Shown one piece after another: positions 36,701 to 49,994 of a stretch of DNA of 64,000 nt. Numbering within the stretch: position 1 is the first letter of the stretch; every line of letters begins with the position of its first letter. The stretch spans positions 6,740,289-6,804,288 of the forward strand of contig NC_037640.1 of NCBI RefSeq assembly GCF_003254395.2, read 5' to 3'. The DNA is from Apis mellifera. Taxonomy: Eukaryota > Arthropoda > Insecta > Hymenoptera > Apidae. The translations under genes were made by a program, and so were the position numbers. The notes under the pieces are model-generated. The model searched no databases and had not been told where the DNA came from. It saw only the letters and a list, made by a program, of their open reading frames with translations.

Positions 36701-38970
36701 GTAATTAGCATATAGACTAGCTTGCATCCGCGTGTCAGGATATGCATGAACGTAACGCAATGAAAAATTCAAAATTCTCGTTGAGAAACTTTTTCGAGGA
36801 AATAATACTCGCGCGCGCCGCTCCATTCTTGGATTTTTCCATTCGTTATTCTTCAATAGGTCATTCTTCCAGGGAAATTTATTTATTTCTTAAAAAATTA
36901 AAAAACTCCAAGCTTCACTTTCGATCAGAATTATTCGAATTTTTCTCAATAGATTTATCATCGACCGAGATTATCCTATCCGAGCTCGTCTCGGTTTACC
37001 GAGAAGTTTAATTTCTCGCTGAAAAAAAAATATATATATAAAGAAAAGTCGAGTTTCAGATGAAACGAAGCCGATAGCTCCTTACCTCGAGAGGAGGGGG
37101 GGAATTAATTGAATTACAAATGACCATTAGAATCGAAGGCGGATCGATTCGCTCTAAGGGCCGCCGCCCTAGAAATGGAACTTTCATCCTTCCTCTCTCC
37201 CCCTCCCCTGTTTTTCTTCCTCTCCCGACGAATGAAAGCTGGCCGGGCAGACGCCCCGCCTTTCATTGCCCGTTAATTACGTTTCCATAGCGAGCGTCGA
37301 TCATAATTCGAATTGTATTCGAATCGAGAGCAGGAGACCCACGCGGTGAAAGAAAGGGTGTATCACACACCCCTCCGGGGAAATCAGTAAGACACCGAGA
37401 TCGCGAATACTTTGGCAAAACTTTTTCGAGAAAACTTTTTATTCCGCTTCGGAGGAGACGAGGAGGGCATGTAAAGTTTCTACGCCTTTCCATTTCCCGA
37501 CTATATTCCTCTTTTGTCTTCACCTACCCTTCTTTTCTCCTTTTATGCGCAGCGGAAGAAAATGAAAAAAAGTAAAGGATTTTTTATTTCCGGGCACCGA
37601 TCTCTCCCTGCCGTTTCTTCCTCGCCCATTATTTCCTTCCTTAAATTCATCTCGGCTCGAACAAGACGCGATCGAATTTCGCGCAACTCTATAAACGTAT
37701 GTCGAAATATCCGTCTTATTGTATGGGATGGAAATTGAAACTTGGAGAGACAAGGAATTCATTCTTGAAAAGAAACTTGTTGTCCAGTTTCGTGGAGAGA
37801 TTGCACAGCGTCGAATCTAGCGAAAAATGTCGTTGAAACGGGGAGGAGAAGGTTTGAACGGGGGTCGAAACTTTCCCAATTCGCAAAGTGGTCGGAACGA
37901 TAGAAAACTGTATCTTTTGATATTTCCACCGAATGTTTAATTAAAAGAAAGAATTTCGACTTTCGATTCGACAAAGAGAAGAACCCTGTTCGTCCGCAAG
38001 GATAAAGCTACTGTCTGTTCGAGTTAACGAGGCGCGTTGCAAAAAGAAAAAAATTTCCCCTTTGCAACGTTCCTCGTGGAAAAGAGTGATCCTTGACAAG
38101 ATTGTCCCGCGAAATCGTCTTATTTCAGGGTCAAAGAGCTGCAAATATTCCACCGGTCGGGGATCCAACCTCCCTTCTTTTTCTTCCTCCCACACTTTTT
38201 TTATTTTTTTTCTTTTTATTCTTCCAACCGTTCCCCGCACTCGTATTATTTCTTTCGCGGCCCTCGAGGAAAGATCACCGTATCACAAAGGGTCGCGGAA
38301 TGTCCAGAAGCCCGAGTAAGGGTATTTTTCACCCTTGGATGGGCGAGGCAGGAGAGTTTGGAGCGCACTCCGGAGGAGGAATCTGACAATGGCGATTAAG
38401 TAGGCGCGCACTCAGACGTCCTTTATAGAAAAACTACCCTCCCCCCACTGATCTCTGCGAGAGACGTTCTTCGATTCAACGTCCCCTCGTGGTACGTTCG
38501 AGATAAAGTTCGAGGACCCGCGTGAAACCGAGCTTGATGAAATTCTGTTGTACTCTATTTTCGATTAAATAGATGACCGCAACGAAGTTGTATTCTTTTT
38601 TTTTCAAGGCTTACAATTATCTTTTTTAATACGAAGTCGATCTACGTGAAATATCTTTCCATTTCCAATTTTAAATTTTATTCTATCTAATTGCATCATT
38701 CTTTCTAGACAATGCGTACAAATATCGTATATCTTATTCGGATATTTTTGCGCGGAATCTAATTTCAACGATGATGCAAATGACGAATGAGAAACGTTGA
38801 TAGAATTCCATACGTTTTGCCCGTTAGAATTACGATAATCCGATCTATTAATCCCGAAATTGATTGAGGCCGATACACGTTCGGAACTCATAGTTTCGAA
38901 TTTCGAGACGGGCCTCTTCCTCTCGTTGACCTACTATGAGAGACTGTACAATCAGGTGTACGTATATATC
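33713..38970. other. noncoding segment
   Basis: No gene is supported. It includes a (CGTTAT)-type triplet repeat at 35411-35427 and hairpins at 37154-37172 and 37356-37372 in a GC-richer island (37120-37540). Frames up to 166 codons at 35.5-36.0 kb have no recognisable domain. Confidence 0.55.
37154..37172. other. 7-bp stem-loop with CGCC tetraloop
   Basis: CTA-A-GGGC (37154-37161), loop CGCC, then GCCCTAG (37166-37172), with one bulged A. A second short hairpin GGGTGT-ATCAC-ACACCC lies at 37356-37372. Confidence 0.45.
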
Positions 38971-39025
38971 GCGTGGCCACGTGGTCTGATACCGTCTCGA
39001 AATTACAGGGAAATTACACGGTATC
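38971..39025. promoter_or_regulatory. CACGTG E-box next to an 8-bp stem-loop
   Basis: CACGTG at 38978-38983 lies within GGCCACGTGGTC. Five bases downstream GATACCGT (38988-38995) pairs perfectly with ACGGTATC (39018-39025). The 22-nt loop contains AAATTACA twice. CACGTG is the known core of Myc/Max- and CLOCK/CYC-type bHLH sites. A regulatory role is inferred. Confidence 0.3.
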
Positions 39026-42000
39026 GGGGGTACATTGAAACTACCTTGAAACTTTATTCAAGTTGCGCGTGGGGAGACTAATCCACCATTTTGGAAAGTT
39101 GACACGTTTTAATAATCTTCCCCGATCTGAGAAAACGATCGATCAAATTTTTTTTACATTTGCAAAAACGATCAATTCTCTCTGAGAAGTGTCACAAATG
39201 TTTCTTTGCTCGATGGACGAGCAAAGTGAAAATCGATGTATTCCTTTCACAATCTCGTATTAATTATTCTATTCCTTTGCGATAGACAGGAGATGGTAAC
39301 AACGATCGTTATGAAATTTTATCGCCATATTGTTTATCCCTCTTTACGTATCCTTTCATTTGATTTCAATTTTTTCCTCTCTCTCTTTTGATTAATAACT
39401 TTGTACACGGCGGTGAAGAATCGCGCGCGATTCATCACGAACAACGCTGTATTATTTTTCCATTTCGATATAGAAAGTGGCTGGAAATATTTCCATCGAA
39501 AGTTTCGCGGCAAAAACACGCGGCTGATATCGCGCCAACTATTCCCACTTTCATTCAAACAAGAATTGGAACTTCTTCTTTCGGTACATTCTTCTTTCTT
39601 CGAGAAGTGAATTTTCTTTCTATCTTCCTTCCCACACCTATTTTGTAGGAAAAGATCGAGTAAATAGTTGGAAATTTCTATCAGAGCGAAAAGCAAATCG
39701 TTCGATTTCAAACATGTTTAAATTCGACGAAATTCTTTTTTTTCTTTTTTCAAAAAAAGAACTATCTCTTCGAAAAATTGACAGACTTTCATCTCGTTAA
39801 GAGAAAATATCCAAACAATCATCTTTCGTTCAACTGTAAAATTATTTACACGCGTCTTGATAAAAAGATTTTTTGAAAGCTATACTCTTTTCTCGAATTC
39901 GAATATCTCTTCGTCGCTTGAAAGAAACGGAGGCCAGCTTTTGGGAAGCTAAGCTTCTTCCCAACATGTATAACATGTTCGTTGACATTCTAATTACGCG
40001 CTGCTTGGTCCAACGAGATTGCCCGAGCCAACTCCACTTCAGAGAACGTTTTCGCCATCATTTCACGTTTTTATTTTGTAACGTAATTTTAATCGTGAAA
40101 GGATCTCAAGTAACTCGTGTGTTTTACGTATAGAAAATTCTTATATATTAATAGATAGATCGTATCGCTATCCTTAGTGAAACTTTTCATCCGACCACTT
40201 TTCATTGATTATATAAAAAATTTTTAGACAACTAGATAAAGAAATTTTCTTTTTCTTTTTTGATTTTCGTATGTGTTACCGCTTTGTTGATTGTTTGATT
40301 GTTCTTTTTAACATTTTCCGAGCAAATTCGATAATAATCGAATCGATCAGACTATCTGGTTAAATTTGAACCATTTGTTTCTCTTGTTCTCAAAAGAAAA
40401 AGTCTTTTCAAATAACTTTCGGACAAAGAAATGTTGAAATGTTGGACGTTGAAAATATCTCACAATTTTGTTTCCGTCCATTCGAAAAGATCCACGTTCG
40501 AGTGGATCGATTTCGCACGATCACAAGTAACACGTGTCGCCGGGCACGAAAGTGTCGACGATTGAAATTCGAGGACAATCCGATATCAGATTCGCTCGAC
40601 AAAGGATGAAAAGCGTAGTTACGAGGAACTTGGGTGTCTTGAAAGTTCGGATAACCCGTGGAATGGTCAATCTCTGGAGAAAGAGAGAGAAAGAGAGAGG
40701 AAGGAAAACGTTAACTCGACGTCGATTTGTGATTTTAATCGGATGAAAAATTTTCTATCCGTAAGATGGCAATGGAAAAGGTTATTTTCGAGAAGAAAGA
40801 TAGATATTATTGCGATCGACGAGGGACATTCCTGTCAAGAAAGATGTATCGAATATGCCTGTCTCTTGAGATACTATTGAAAAACGCCAACGAAGCTGTC
40901 AATATAAATATCCTTCCCTCTATGTGTACACGATGATCCGAATAAAATATATAACGAGCTGTTTTCTCAGGAGGCATCGAGAGGAAGATATCTACTTTCG
41001 TATCTTTCTTGGTTCTGTACGAGGAATTCTTGTTGTAACAAGCATGATTGAAACGTCGTTTCAAGTAGAATTACTTTTTATCCTCTCGAGACTAATTAGC
41101 AACAGCTGTAATCCGACTTTTCTTTTATTGAACAGGTGCCAGTGGCATAGGCATCCTCCTCGTCTGATGCTTATCATCGATCGATATTAAATCTCTGCTC
41201 TCTCTCTTCCTCTTTATCCTCTGCTTTATCTTCGTTGAAACTATACCTACAACCAGTTTCAAGAGTTTCGAGAAACTCTTTTCTAAATATCTTGCTACAA
41301 TTCAAGCGTGCTAATTAATTCCATAATTCTATTAAAGAAGAGATTGCTCGGAAAATCAACATAGGAAAGCAGTAGCAGATATGAAAATCAAAAAAAGGAA
41401 AGAAAATTTCTTTATCTAATTGTCTAAAAATTTTTAATTGATCCAATTTTAATTTTATTCATCGAATAAAATTGTTCGCCAGCAAACCGACAAAATGGAT
41501 CCAGTCGAAATCTCGAAGCGAGGTCTGTTCGCAAGGTTATCTTAAATATCCCAACGCGAACAGCGCCAAATTTTGCCCGGAAGCTATTCCGTATTGTTTA
41601 CCCGGCCCCGATGCTGCGGCGAAAACAAACTGCATCACGAGCGCATCCACGAGTGCTTCGAATCACTGGGCATCGCGCGGATTTGAAGCGGGAGGCGGAA
41701 GGCAATATTCTTCGGGCCCCGAGTAATAATCGTTGTCGCGGATACTCTCTTTCTCTCACGTTTCTATTCTTTTCGGGACGAGCTCCTAGGATGCTTCGTT
41801 CTTAACAAAAACGGAGGGGAGGGTATAGGATATTTGAAGAGGATATTTCTGTCCCAGTTTTAGAATATTGGAATATTTTGTTGAGAAGAAGGAACGAGAG
41901 CGAATGAAAGGAGATTGACCGATGATAAAAATTTTGAAAAATATTTGCGAATTTTTAAATTAATTTTTATTTACGTTTAATCGCTGAATGAAAACGAACT

Positions 42001-45000
42001 GTAATAGTAAAAAGGTTATGCACGAGAAGCATTCAATCGCGACACGCAAGCGATAATTTTTACGAGTTTGTAAAAATATTTTTTTTAACAAGTTGCGACC
42101 AATTTTATTACCATCACTCTGCAAATTATATAAAAAACGAACGAATTCTTTTAAGAAATTCCATTAAAATTTCGTATTCCTCCATCTTTCATATTGGAGT
42201 CGAATATGCGTGTTAATTCTCTCACCGCTTTTAATCTTAAAGATCGAAAAAATGCTCGCGTGACGAGAGCGAGAAAAAGAAAGAGACCAAGGTTGAATCA
42301 AGATTGATCCAATTCGGTCAATCGATTTGAGAATATAATGGAAGCGAGCGCCGATATATTATCGTAATGAAAATGCAAAACGTATATTATACGTATATGG
42401 CTCGCTCGAAAGATCAAACAACGCCATTCCACTCCGCTTCCAACCGCAAAGGAGTCAGAATCTCCATCTATTATTCGGCCGCTGCCGGCTACGATCTCTC
42501 AATTACCTTTCTGGCTGATCGATCGACGAGGCTATTTATACAAACCGTGCTTAATCATTCGCATAACAACTTTGGCGCAAACTTCGATACTTTCTCGTTA
42601 AGACTCGAGTTTGGATCTTTCGAATATTTCCAAGACGAATCCCTAATGGATTTGAATTTCGTGGAGAATAGTCAGAGTTTGGACAGTAATTTATAAGAAA
42701 ACGATTGAAATATTTCTCTCTTCGTGTACGTGCGTGTTTGTCTCGTGAATCTCTATAAATTAAAGCGTGGCTCGGTTTGGTAAGGTAAGGCTCTCGAGAG
42801 CGGCGATAAATAAGTCTAATGAATTTGATGGTCGCGAACAAACTATCCCTGTCTGGTTTTCCACCGACCTGCAGATCGTGAAGTGGATGGATGGTGAACA
42901 AAGTTTCGTGTAATTACTTGCCCTTCTTCTCCCGTTTCCCTTTTTCTTCGAATTAACGGATCGTGGCTATCACGTCTCGAAAGAAATAATCGTCTTCTCC
43001 AAATTCATCCATCGACAGACACTTTATTTATTAATTATCCATCAAGGAAATTTCGAGTCTCGAAAGTTAAATCTTCGATGATTAAATTCTCATCCCTGAA
43101 TAACCAACGAACGCGAGGCGAAACGTGAGAGGAGAGTTTCGCACAATACACGTCGCGTTAAAGTTTCTTGGGCTCGAATCGAAGAACGAGTGTCCTATTA
43201 AACGGCTGTCATCGATTAGAGGAAGCCACCTCCGATTCACGAGACATCCACACAGCCTTTTCTCTTCCCTCTTCACCACCCCTCCGTGCCTCTCATCGCG
43301 CAGAGAGCGTACTAGAACTGGACACAGTGGAGGAAAATATAGCTGGAGGCGGGTTTCGGTCGGCTAGAGTTTGCCGACTATGGAACCGGAAATTTCAACG
43401 ACCCCTTTTCACCACGACCTACCCCAAGAGAAAGGCGGCCGTTGCTCGACTCACCAAGTATTCAAACGTACGTATATAGCGTGCCGCGCGCCCCGAGCTA
43501 TGGGGCGCAGTCCGCGAGCTTTTGCATGAATCACCGGAAATCGTCTGTCGGTCTCTGTTCCGCCCCCGTTCCGTCCTCCCCCTGGATATCGACTGTCAAT
43601 TCTTGTTCAACCTTCATCCCACCCCTTTTCTCAATCTCCTTCCTTCAAGTTCGATTGAAAGTCGCTTCAAGAACGACGTTCTCTTCGTATATAAATATAT
43701 ACACGCATTCTTTCCTTTCTCTCTTCTATTAAGCTACGTACCTTTTCCTTTGTATTTTGCATCTTAGTTTGTTCAGAGTAGTTTTTTCTTTACTTGGCAA
43801 AATTGTTGGATCGAAGGAAATTCAAAGGTTTTTCCATAATGGAATGGATGTAGTAGTAGTTTCGAATGAATTTAAACGATATCAAAGTACTTTTATTTTT
43901 GCGTCTAGATTTTTCTTCTTTGCGAGAAAGAGTGGTGGAAAGTTTGCACTCGAGCAGTGTGACACACACGTGAAACTGGATGAAGAAAAATCCGATACAG
44001 GAGGATCTTGTTCTTACGAAAATTCTTACGCCACTTCTGATATACCGGAAATAAAAAGACTCTCCACTTTGGTCGAATTTCTTTTTTCCTTGTTTGATTC
44101 TACGAGAAACGATTTCATTTTTTCTTTTTTCAAAATAAAAGTCGGATTAAATGAAATTCAGGGTCAGGATTGAATCACGTTTCCCTCGGGTTCAATTTCT
44201 CGGAATGATTACATCACAGCGAAGAAGAAGTGTTTCGCGTGACTAGTCGCGGGTCAACCGTGTAGAAAATTGCGGGAATTCCGGCGAATATTTATTGCCA
44301 GAGCTAAGGATGATACTTAGTAATATCAAGATCCAAATTATTTGCATACCCTCCGCCTCTGATTTATTTACACCTTCAAACTCGACGTTCGTTGCTGTTT
44401 TTAGAACGAGATCAACCTTCTCCTCCTCCTCCATTCTCCTACACTTATTTCTCTGGATTTTTCCAAGGAAAGAGATCTCTTCCACTCTTTTATCGTTACT
44501 TCCATTCTATACACTCTCGAGAAGAAGGTGGGATAATAGAAGACATCGACTTTTCTCCAGTCAATTTATCGAAGCCTGTTTCAACTGTGAAAATCCACCC
44601 ATGCTGACTTGCAAGCTTTAAACTTTACGTCTCTTACGCCCCTTAAATCTGGAGAGGAAGGATTTTACGTCTCTGGCCAGAAGCAGCCGGAGCTCTCATC
44701 GATTGGATTCGCCACGGAATCGGGCGATAAAAGTATCGCGAACGATACGATTACGATATGATCTGAGACGTGACCAATTTCTGTCCGCGTGATACGATAC
44801 ACTGCCTCTGAAATTCTTTTATCGCGCTTGAAAATTTCGTTTCACGTGCTCATCCTTTTCTCTCGTTCGATTCTGAAATATTTTAGAACATTAGTGACGA
44901 TGATAAATTTAATTGGTTTCTCAAATACTTAAAAAAAAAATAAGAGCAATACTTTTTTAAATTCGAATCTAAACGAGCTGGATTCGAAACTTTAATAAGT

Positions 45001-45490
45001 ATTTCGATTAGAAATTTTTATATGAAAAAGGAACTAATTAAAAATAATCGAATAAAGTTACTTTAAAGTAATTTAGTTATTAAAATGCTTAAATAAAATT
45101 TATTCGAAATTATTATAATTGATCAGCTTTTTATATAACCTTTCGCATTATTATTATACTTTGAACAATAAAATTATCAAAGTAACTTTATTCGTAACTT
45201 CAACTTTATTAAATTTTATCATTACTCAATCATCGAACGAAATTCTTTCAAACATCTCACAGCTTACAAATATAATTTCACTAAATCCCAGACATCCAAG
45301 TGAAAGTGAAATTTGAAATTTGATTTGTTCAACAATCCTATATTAAATTATTCGTATCAGATTTCACTTGAATTCGCGATCGATCCCATCTCTCGATCCC
45401 ATTGCTCGAATCAAAACGCCAATCCCACGTTATTCATTTGGATCCGTAAACCGTCTTAGTTCTCAGAAACAGGTGTATGAATTATGGATC
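39026..45490. other. noncoding segment
   Basis: No gene is supported. GC-richer islands lie at about 41490-41800 and 43160-43620. The second is among the most GC-rich spots in the window and has open frames on several phases without domain similarity. The rest is AT-rich with GA/CT simple sequence (for example 40678-40700). Confidence 0.55.
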
Positions 45491-45493
45491 GAA

Positions 45494-45530
45494 TTAGACC
45501 AGGTTTCTAACCCATCGTAAAGCGGTCTAA
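45494..45530. other. 7-bp stem-loop enclosing a small hairpin
   Basis: TTAGACC (45494-45500) pairs perfectly with GGTCTAA (45524-45530) and encloses GGTT-TCT-AACC (45502-45512). Confidence 0.45.
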
Positions 45531-46185
45531 CACTTCTAATCAGGACCTAAAAAAAGCTAAAAAAAAATAGCCCTTTCTCTCCCTTGGGTTTACGAGTTCG
45601 TGGTCACGCGTGTGCTCCCCTCCACCGCTCCTCCTCTTCCCTTCTAGGGCAAATAAAATGGACGTGTGCATCCGTGAGTACGTGGTTTGCATTCGTGTGC
45701 CAAGATTCCCTTTCCCAAGTGTCTTGGGACGGTTGAAACATGTTTCTTCAACATTGCCCGCGAAACGAGATTATAACGAGTAACGACACGGAAGATTCCT
45801 GTCCAGTTAAATTGCTTTAAGCCAAAAGGGGTGAAGCAATTTCGGTCTCGGAAGCAACTCCATCAATTCGCTCGAAGAGATTCGTTTCACTCGAAGACTT
45901 TTTCTTTCAGGACACGATTTCAGTTTTAAAAAAAATCCCCATTTTTCGCTTTATTTTATCTCGAGAAACATTCGAGGGAAGAAAATTCTTGCAAAAATAT
46001 ATTTATTACGCTGGAAAAATTTAAAAATATTTAGAGGATATATTTATATTTATATATTTCGTACGTGTAATTAATTAATCTCCAAAGAGGATGTGAAATT
46101 TTTTTATCGAGAAGTTCGGATCGTGAAAAGGAGCTTGGACTTGACCCAAATTATAAGGAAATAAAATAGAAACGGATCGATAGGC

Positions 46186-46221
46186 GGCCGAGCTTAATGG
46201 AAACTCGGCCAACTCGCCGAG
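46186..46221. other. bistable stem-loop (shared CTCGGCC arm)
   Basis: GGCCGAG (46186-46192) pairs with CTCGGCC (46204-46210) across an 11-nt loop. The same arm, CTCGGC (46204-46209), also pairs with GCCGAG (46216-46221) across a 6-nt loop. Both stems are perfect and exclude each other. Confidence 0.42.
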
Positions 46222-46640
46222 CAGTAAATCGACCTTGATTAAAATAAAAACAGTAATTTCGTGCCTTTTCCTCTTATCCCCCCTCCCTTAAACACGAGCC
46301 CGAATACGTGAAAAATCTGACCCTTTGTCCTTTGTCATTTTTGTCTCCGGCTAGCTCCCTTGTTTCTCGCGACGAGATATTTTTCGCGCTGTTCCACTTC
46401 GCGAAAATTAGCATTTCCTTTCCTCGCGCTGGAAAAAAAATTACGTCCATCCTCCTCTTTGTTCGAAAAATTTTTAATATCAAGAAGAAAGAAAAAAGTG
46501 AAAATTCTAGAAATTAGAAAAATTATCAACCTCGTCCTCGTCCTCGTTCCAGATCAAGGCAATTCGTTATATTCCTCGTCTTTCTTTCCCCTTCTTGTAT
46601 AATCGAAATAACACCGTGAGAAGGGAAGGGAACAAAAGAA

Positions 46641-46670
46641 GAAAAAAAAAAAAAGAAAAAAAAAGAAAAA
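46641..46670 (+). repeat. A-rich tract
   Basis: Thirty bases of A interrupted only by single G. Confidence 0.93.
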
Positions 46671-47746
46671 CTCGTCTTTCGTTCGTTACTTTGTTACCGT
46701 TCAGTTATTTCGAAGGCCCTTTAGTTCGCGGAGTTGTTGCGCTCAACGGGGATCTCGACAGTTTATTAGAAGCGGGATGCAATAAAGTTTCTGATCTTGA
46801 GAACTTTTTTCAGCCCTTTCGGATAACTTGCTGAGAAAATTTTTCCACGTACAACATGGAATTCTCGAACCGAAATCGATCTTTTGCTCTCTTTTCCCTG
46901 TCGACGAGAGAATTAATTTAATAAATCATCGTGAAGATTAATAAATAATTTTAAAGATAAATATCGATTGAAAATAATTATTTCGTATAAATAAAGTTAT
47001 ATAATCGAGTTATTGAAAGAATAATTCGAAAGAATATATCTTAAAAGATATTTTAAACGTGTCCATTTTTCAAATTAAGATACACTTTGGGTAAATCCGG
47101 CGTTTGTCTTAGAAGAATTAGAATATTTTTCCCCCGCAATGAAAGGAACCAAGGGTACAGAGTTTTTAGGGAAATCAGTGGCACGGGTCGACGCACGGTC
47201 AGACGCGAATGGATAAAGCACGACACGAGTCAGCCTTCGTATCTCCAACTTTCCTCCATGAAAATTTCATAACCCTCCTCCTTATTTCCGACAGAAATTC
47301 CTGCATCTTGATCTCCCTTCTCCCCAAAGACAATGAGAAGGCGAAAAAAAAAAAGAAAAAGAAAATTCTTTAAAATTCCAAGCTACGAGGATCTCCAAAC
47401 AATTTTTTTTTCCCCCTTTCCAGACGGTTTGCATCCTTCCAAATATTTGTTCGAGTCGTTTTCTCGTTTAATCGGCCTGCATTTACCATCGTTCCTCGTC
47501 CAAGTACTCAAGCGAACCGGAACTAATCAGGATGATCTATAGCATTCGCGAGAAGTTGACCGAACCTCGCAAATCCTCGTCGCCGTTTCGAACTTCCTGG
47601 AATATTAATCAGGCGAAAGAAAAAAAAAAAATAAAATAAAAAATAAAAGAGAAAAGTATTGGAAAAGTATTCGGTCGGATTCGACAACACCGATCATCCG
47701 CCATTTCCCGTGGAGTGGATGCGTCCTTCGTTCGAGGAGGGCGAGA

Positions 47747-47772
47747 GAAGAAGAAGAAGAAGAAGAAGAAGA
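47747..47772 (+). repeat. (AAG)n microsatellite
   Basis: About eight AAG units without interruption. Confidence 0.95.
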
Positions 47773-47810
47773 CGCGTATGAATAAATTCAGACAACAAGG
47801 GGTTTGGTCG

Positions 47811-47868
47811 CTCTCGAAGTAAGCCGCGAGAGAGCTGGTTTATCAGACCACTATCAGGCTTATCATCT
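47811..47868. promoter_or_regulatory. three clustered GATA-type sites beside a hairpin
   Basis: CTCTCG (47811-47816) and CGAGAG (47827-47832) form a 6-bp stem. Directly after it TTATCAG (47840), CTATCAG (47851) and CTTATCA (47859) give three GATA cores, in the same orientation on the minus strand, within 26 bp. Clusters like this are typical of GATA-factor enhancers. The role here is inferred. Confidence 0.3.
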
Positions 47869-49771
47869 TTTATTCAGAATAGATTTCGCGGCACAACAGC
47901 CGAGGATCGAAGCACCGTGCTCGAGCATGGTCGGGGGATAAATCGGATATTTTATAGCGAAGCCTTTCAATATGGATTGTAGTTAGTACAATGTTGGGAT
48001 CCAAGTATGTGAAATAGATTATCCGTTTTCTATTAAGGTTCTACACACTGTGTATCGAAACAAATTTTTTTTTCCTTTTTAATTGATATTAGTTGATTTT
48101 TTTTCTCGTTAGAGACAAAAATTTTGTAAAAATGGCAGAGTTATTCGTTCTACTCGAAATCTATGCTCCGCTATGCATTTCGTCCAGTGTGAGAAGACAA
48201 TCCTCGAAGCGAAATTATTATTAAAAATTATTAACTATATGTGTAGTTAATATAGAACGTTTTTTCTTCGAAATAAATCGAATGAAATTTGTATTAATAG
48301 AATCATTATTCATGATTCGTAATAATTAATTTTTAACTATCTTTTTCTTATCGAAAGCAGAAAATATCTTTAAGAAAATTATAGTTTAAAAGTGATATCG
48401 TATACAGGGCAATAATATCAACGTTAATCTCAAACAAAATTATTCCATCTTCTTATTATTCCACTCTTCTTTACTTAAAATCACTGGGCCGCAAAGCGAA
48501 CACGATTTCGACGGGCAGGAAATTGATTCTACTCGACCAATGTACCCAACCCCATTGTTTTGCTCCACTCGCATAAAATGTTCCCCGGTGGCCGCTCTCT
48601 TCTCGAGGAACATCTCTCCGCTCTCTTCTCCCCTTCCTCTCACCATTCGGTGGAAAGCATCAACCGGAAACAACCATTTGATCTTTCTGACCCGGCTTCG
48701 TACCATCTTCGTGTTTCGATGCAGAAACATACAAATTTGAACTGGAAAGAGTGGAGGGGGCAGAGAAAAGAGGAGGGCAGCAGTTTCCGTGCGGAAGCGA
48801 ACGCAACATCCACAGCTTTACATCTCTCGTTTCCATCCCCTTAGAGTTCCTCATTTCCAATCTCGCCGGTGAAACAAACGATCCAATAAAACCACGCGGC
48901 TACCCTCCCCACCCCTCTAAGGATTTTCACCCCGTGACTTTGGACAAATAGCTGTTACTCCATCGTTATTTCCTCGATGAACCGTTTCCAGCCGATATCC
49001 TTGCACCTTGATGGGAAATATTCTTTTATATTCCGTTTCCTCGTCCGCTCGAGGCACGAATGAACGATATCGCGTTCAGTTTATAAATCTTGTTTGCTCT
49101 TTCAGTTTTATATATATATAAGTCTTCCATCTTAGAATTATTGGTATAGAAAATTTCACGGTATTTGGTACTTGGAGGAGAAAAGATTTACGAATAGAAT
49201 CGTGAAAAAAGATAGTTTGTTTGATTTTGCTTCGTAATATAAGCTCCTCCTTATAGCGAAGCTAATTTGTTAATCAATAACACCGATATCCCATGAAAGC
49301 GGGTACAGCTTGTAGTTCTCACAGTCCAATTTATCCTGTGTAAACACTGGCAACGTAAGATACATATTAAATTAACCAAAGCTTCGTCAAACTTACAGAA
49401 AATTACATCTATTGCCCATCACCTCGGTTATTCCCCCTAATCCTGCCTCCTTAATCTTGTTAATCGGGGGGGGAAATTGGCGCCGATGCTTCGTCTTCCC
49501 GTTCGTGTGTAAAATTTCACGCCGTTGTAATCCATCGAAAACCAAAACCAACCTCGTCCTCTCTTTCTCTCTCTCTCTCTTAAGAGAATGCGAATTTATC
49601 GAATCGAATTTATCAAAAGAAACGTAGAAACAATTCGTAGAAAGACGGGAAATTTCATTTATTATCCGTCTGCTAGTTACCGCGTTTTCTCTTTCTTAAA
49701 ATTCCATCAACTAGGAGAAAAATCTATCGAGAACGCCGGAACTTCGAATTCGATCGGATTTCCTTTTTCTT

Positions 49772-49790
49772 TCTCTCTCTCTCTCTCTCT
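49772..49790 (+). repeat. (CT)n microsatellite
   Basis: About 19 bp of CT repeat. Confidence 0.93.
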
Positions 49791-49978
49791 GTCTCGTCGA
49801 TAAAAAAGACCTTCCCTCTGTGAAAACAGACGCGTCTTGGGCAGAATACATCCGGAAACGACAAGCTGGCTCCGCGACAAAGCACATTCACCCATCGCGT
49901 CGACGATCTTAAAATCCGTTCAGCCCCTGTTCCATCAGCCGCGGGTAAAATTCCATTGTTCGCAAGGATATACTTTTT

Positions 49979-49994
49979 CTCTCTCTCTCTCTCT
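49979..49994 (+). repeat. (CT)n microsatellite
   Basis: About 16 bp of CT repeat. Confidence 0.92.

Noticed and set aside
43757..44173. 138-codon plus-strand frame
   Set aside because: Poly-Phe segments from T-rich DNA and no domain.
47393..47542. Strong acceptor-like pyrimidine tract before ACGGTTTGCATCC
   Set aside because: No donor at a sensible distance and no protein similarity in any frame.
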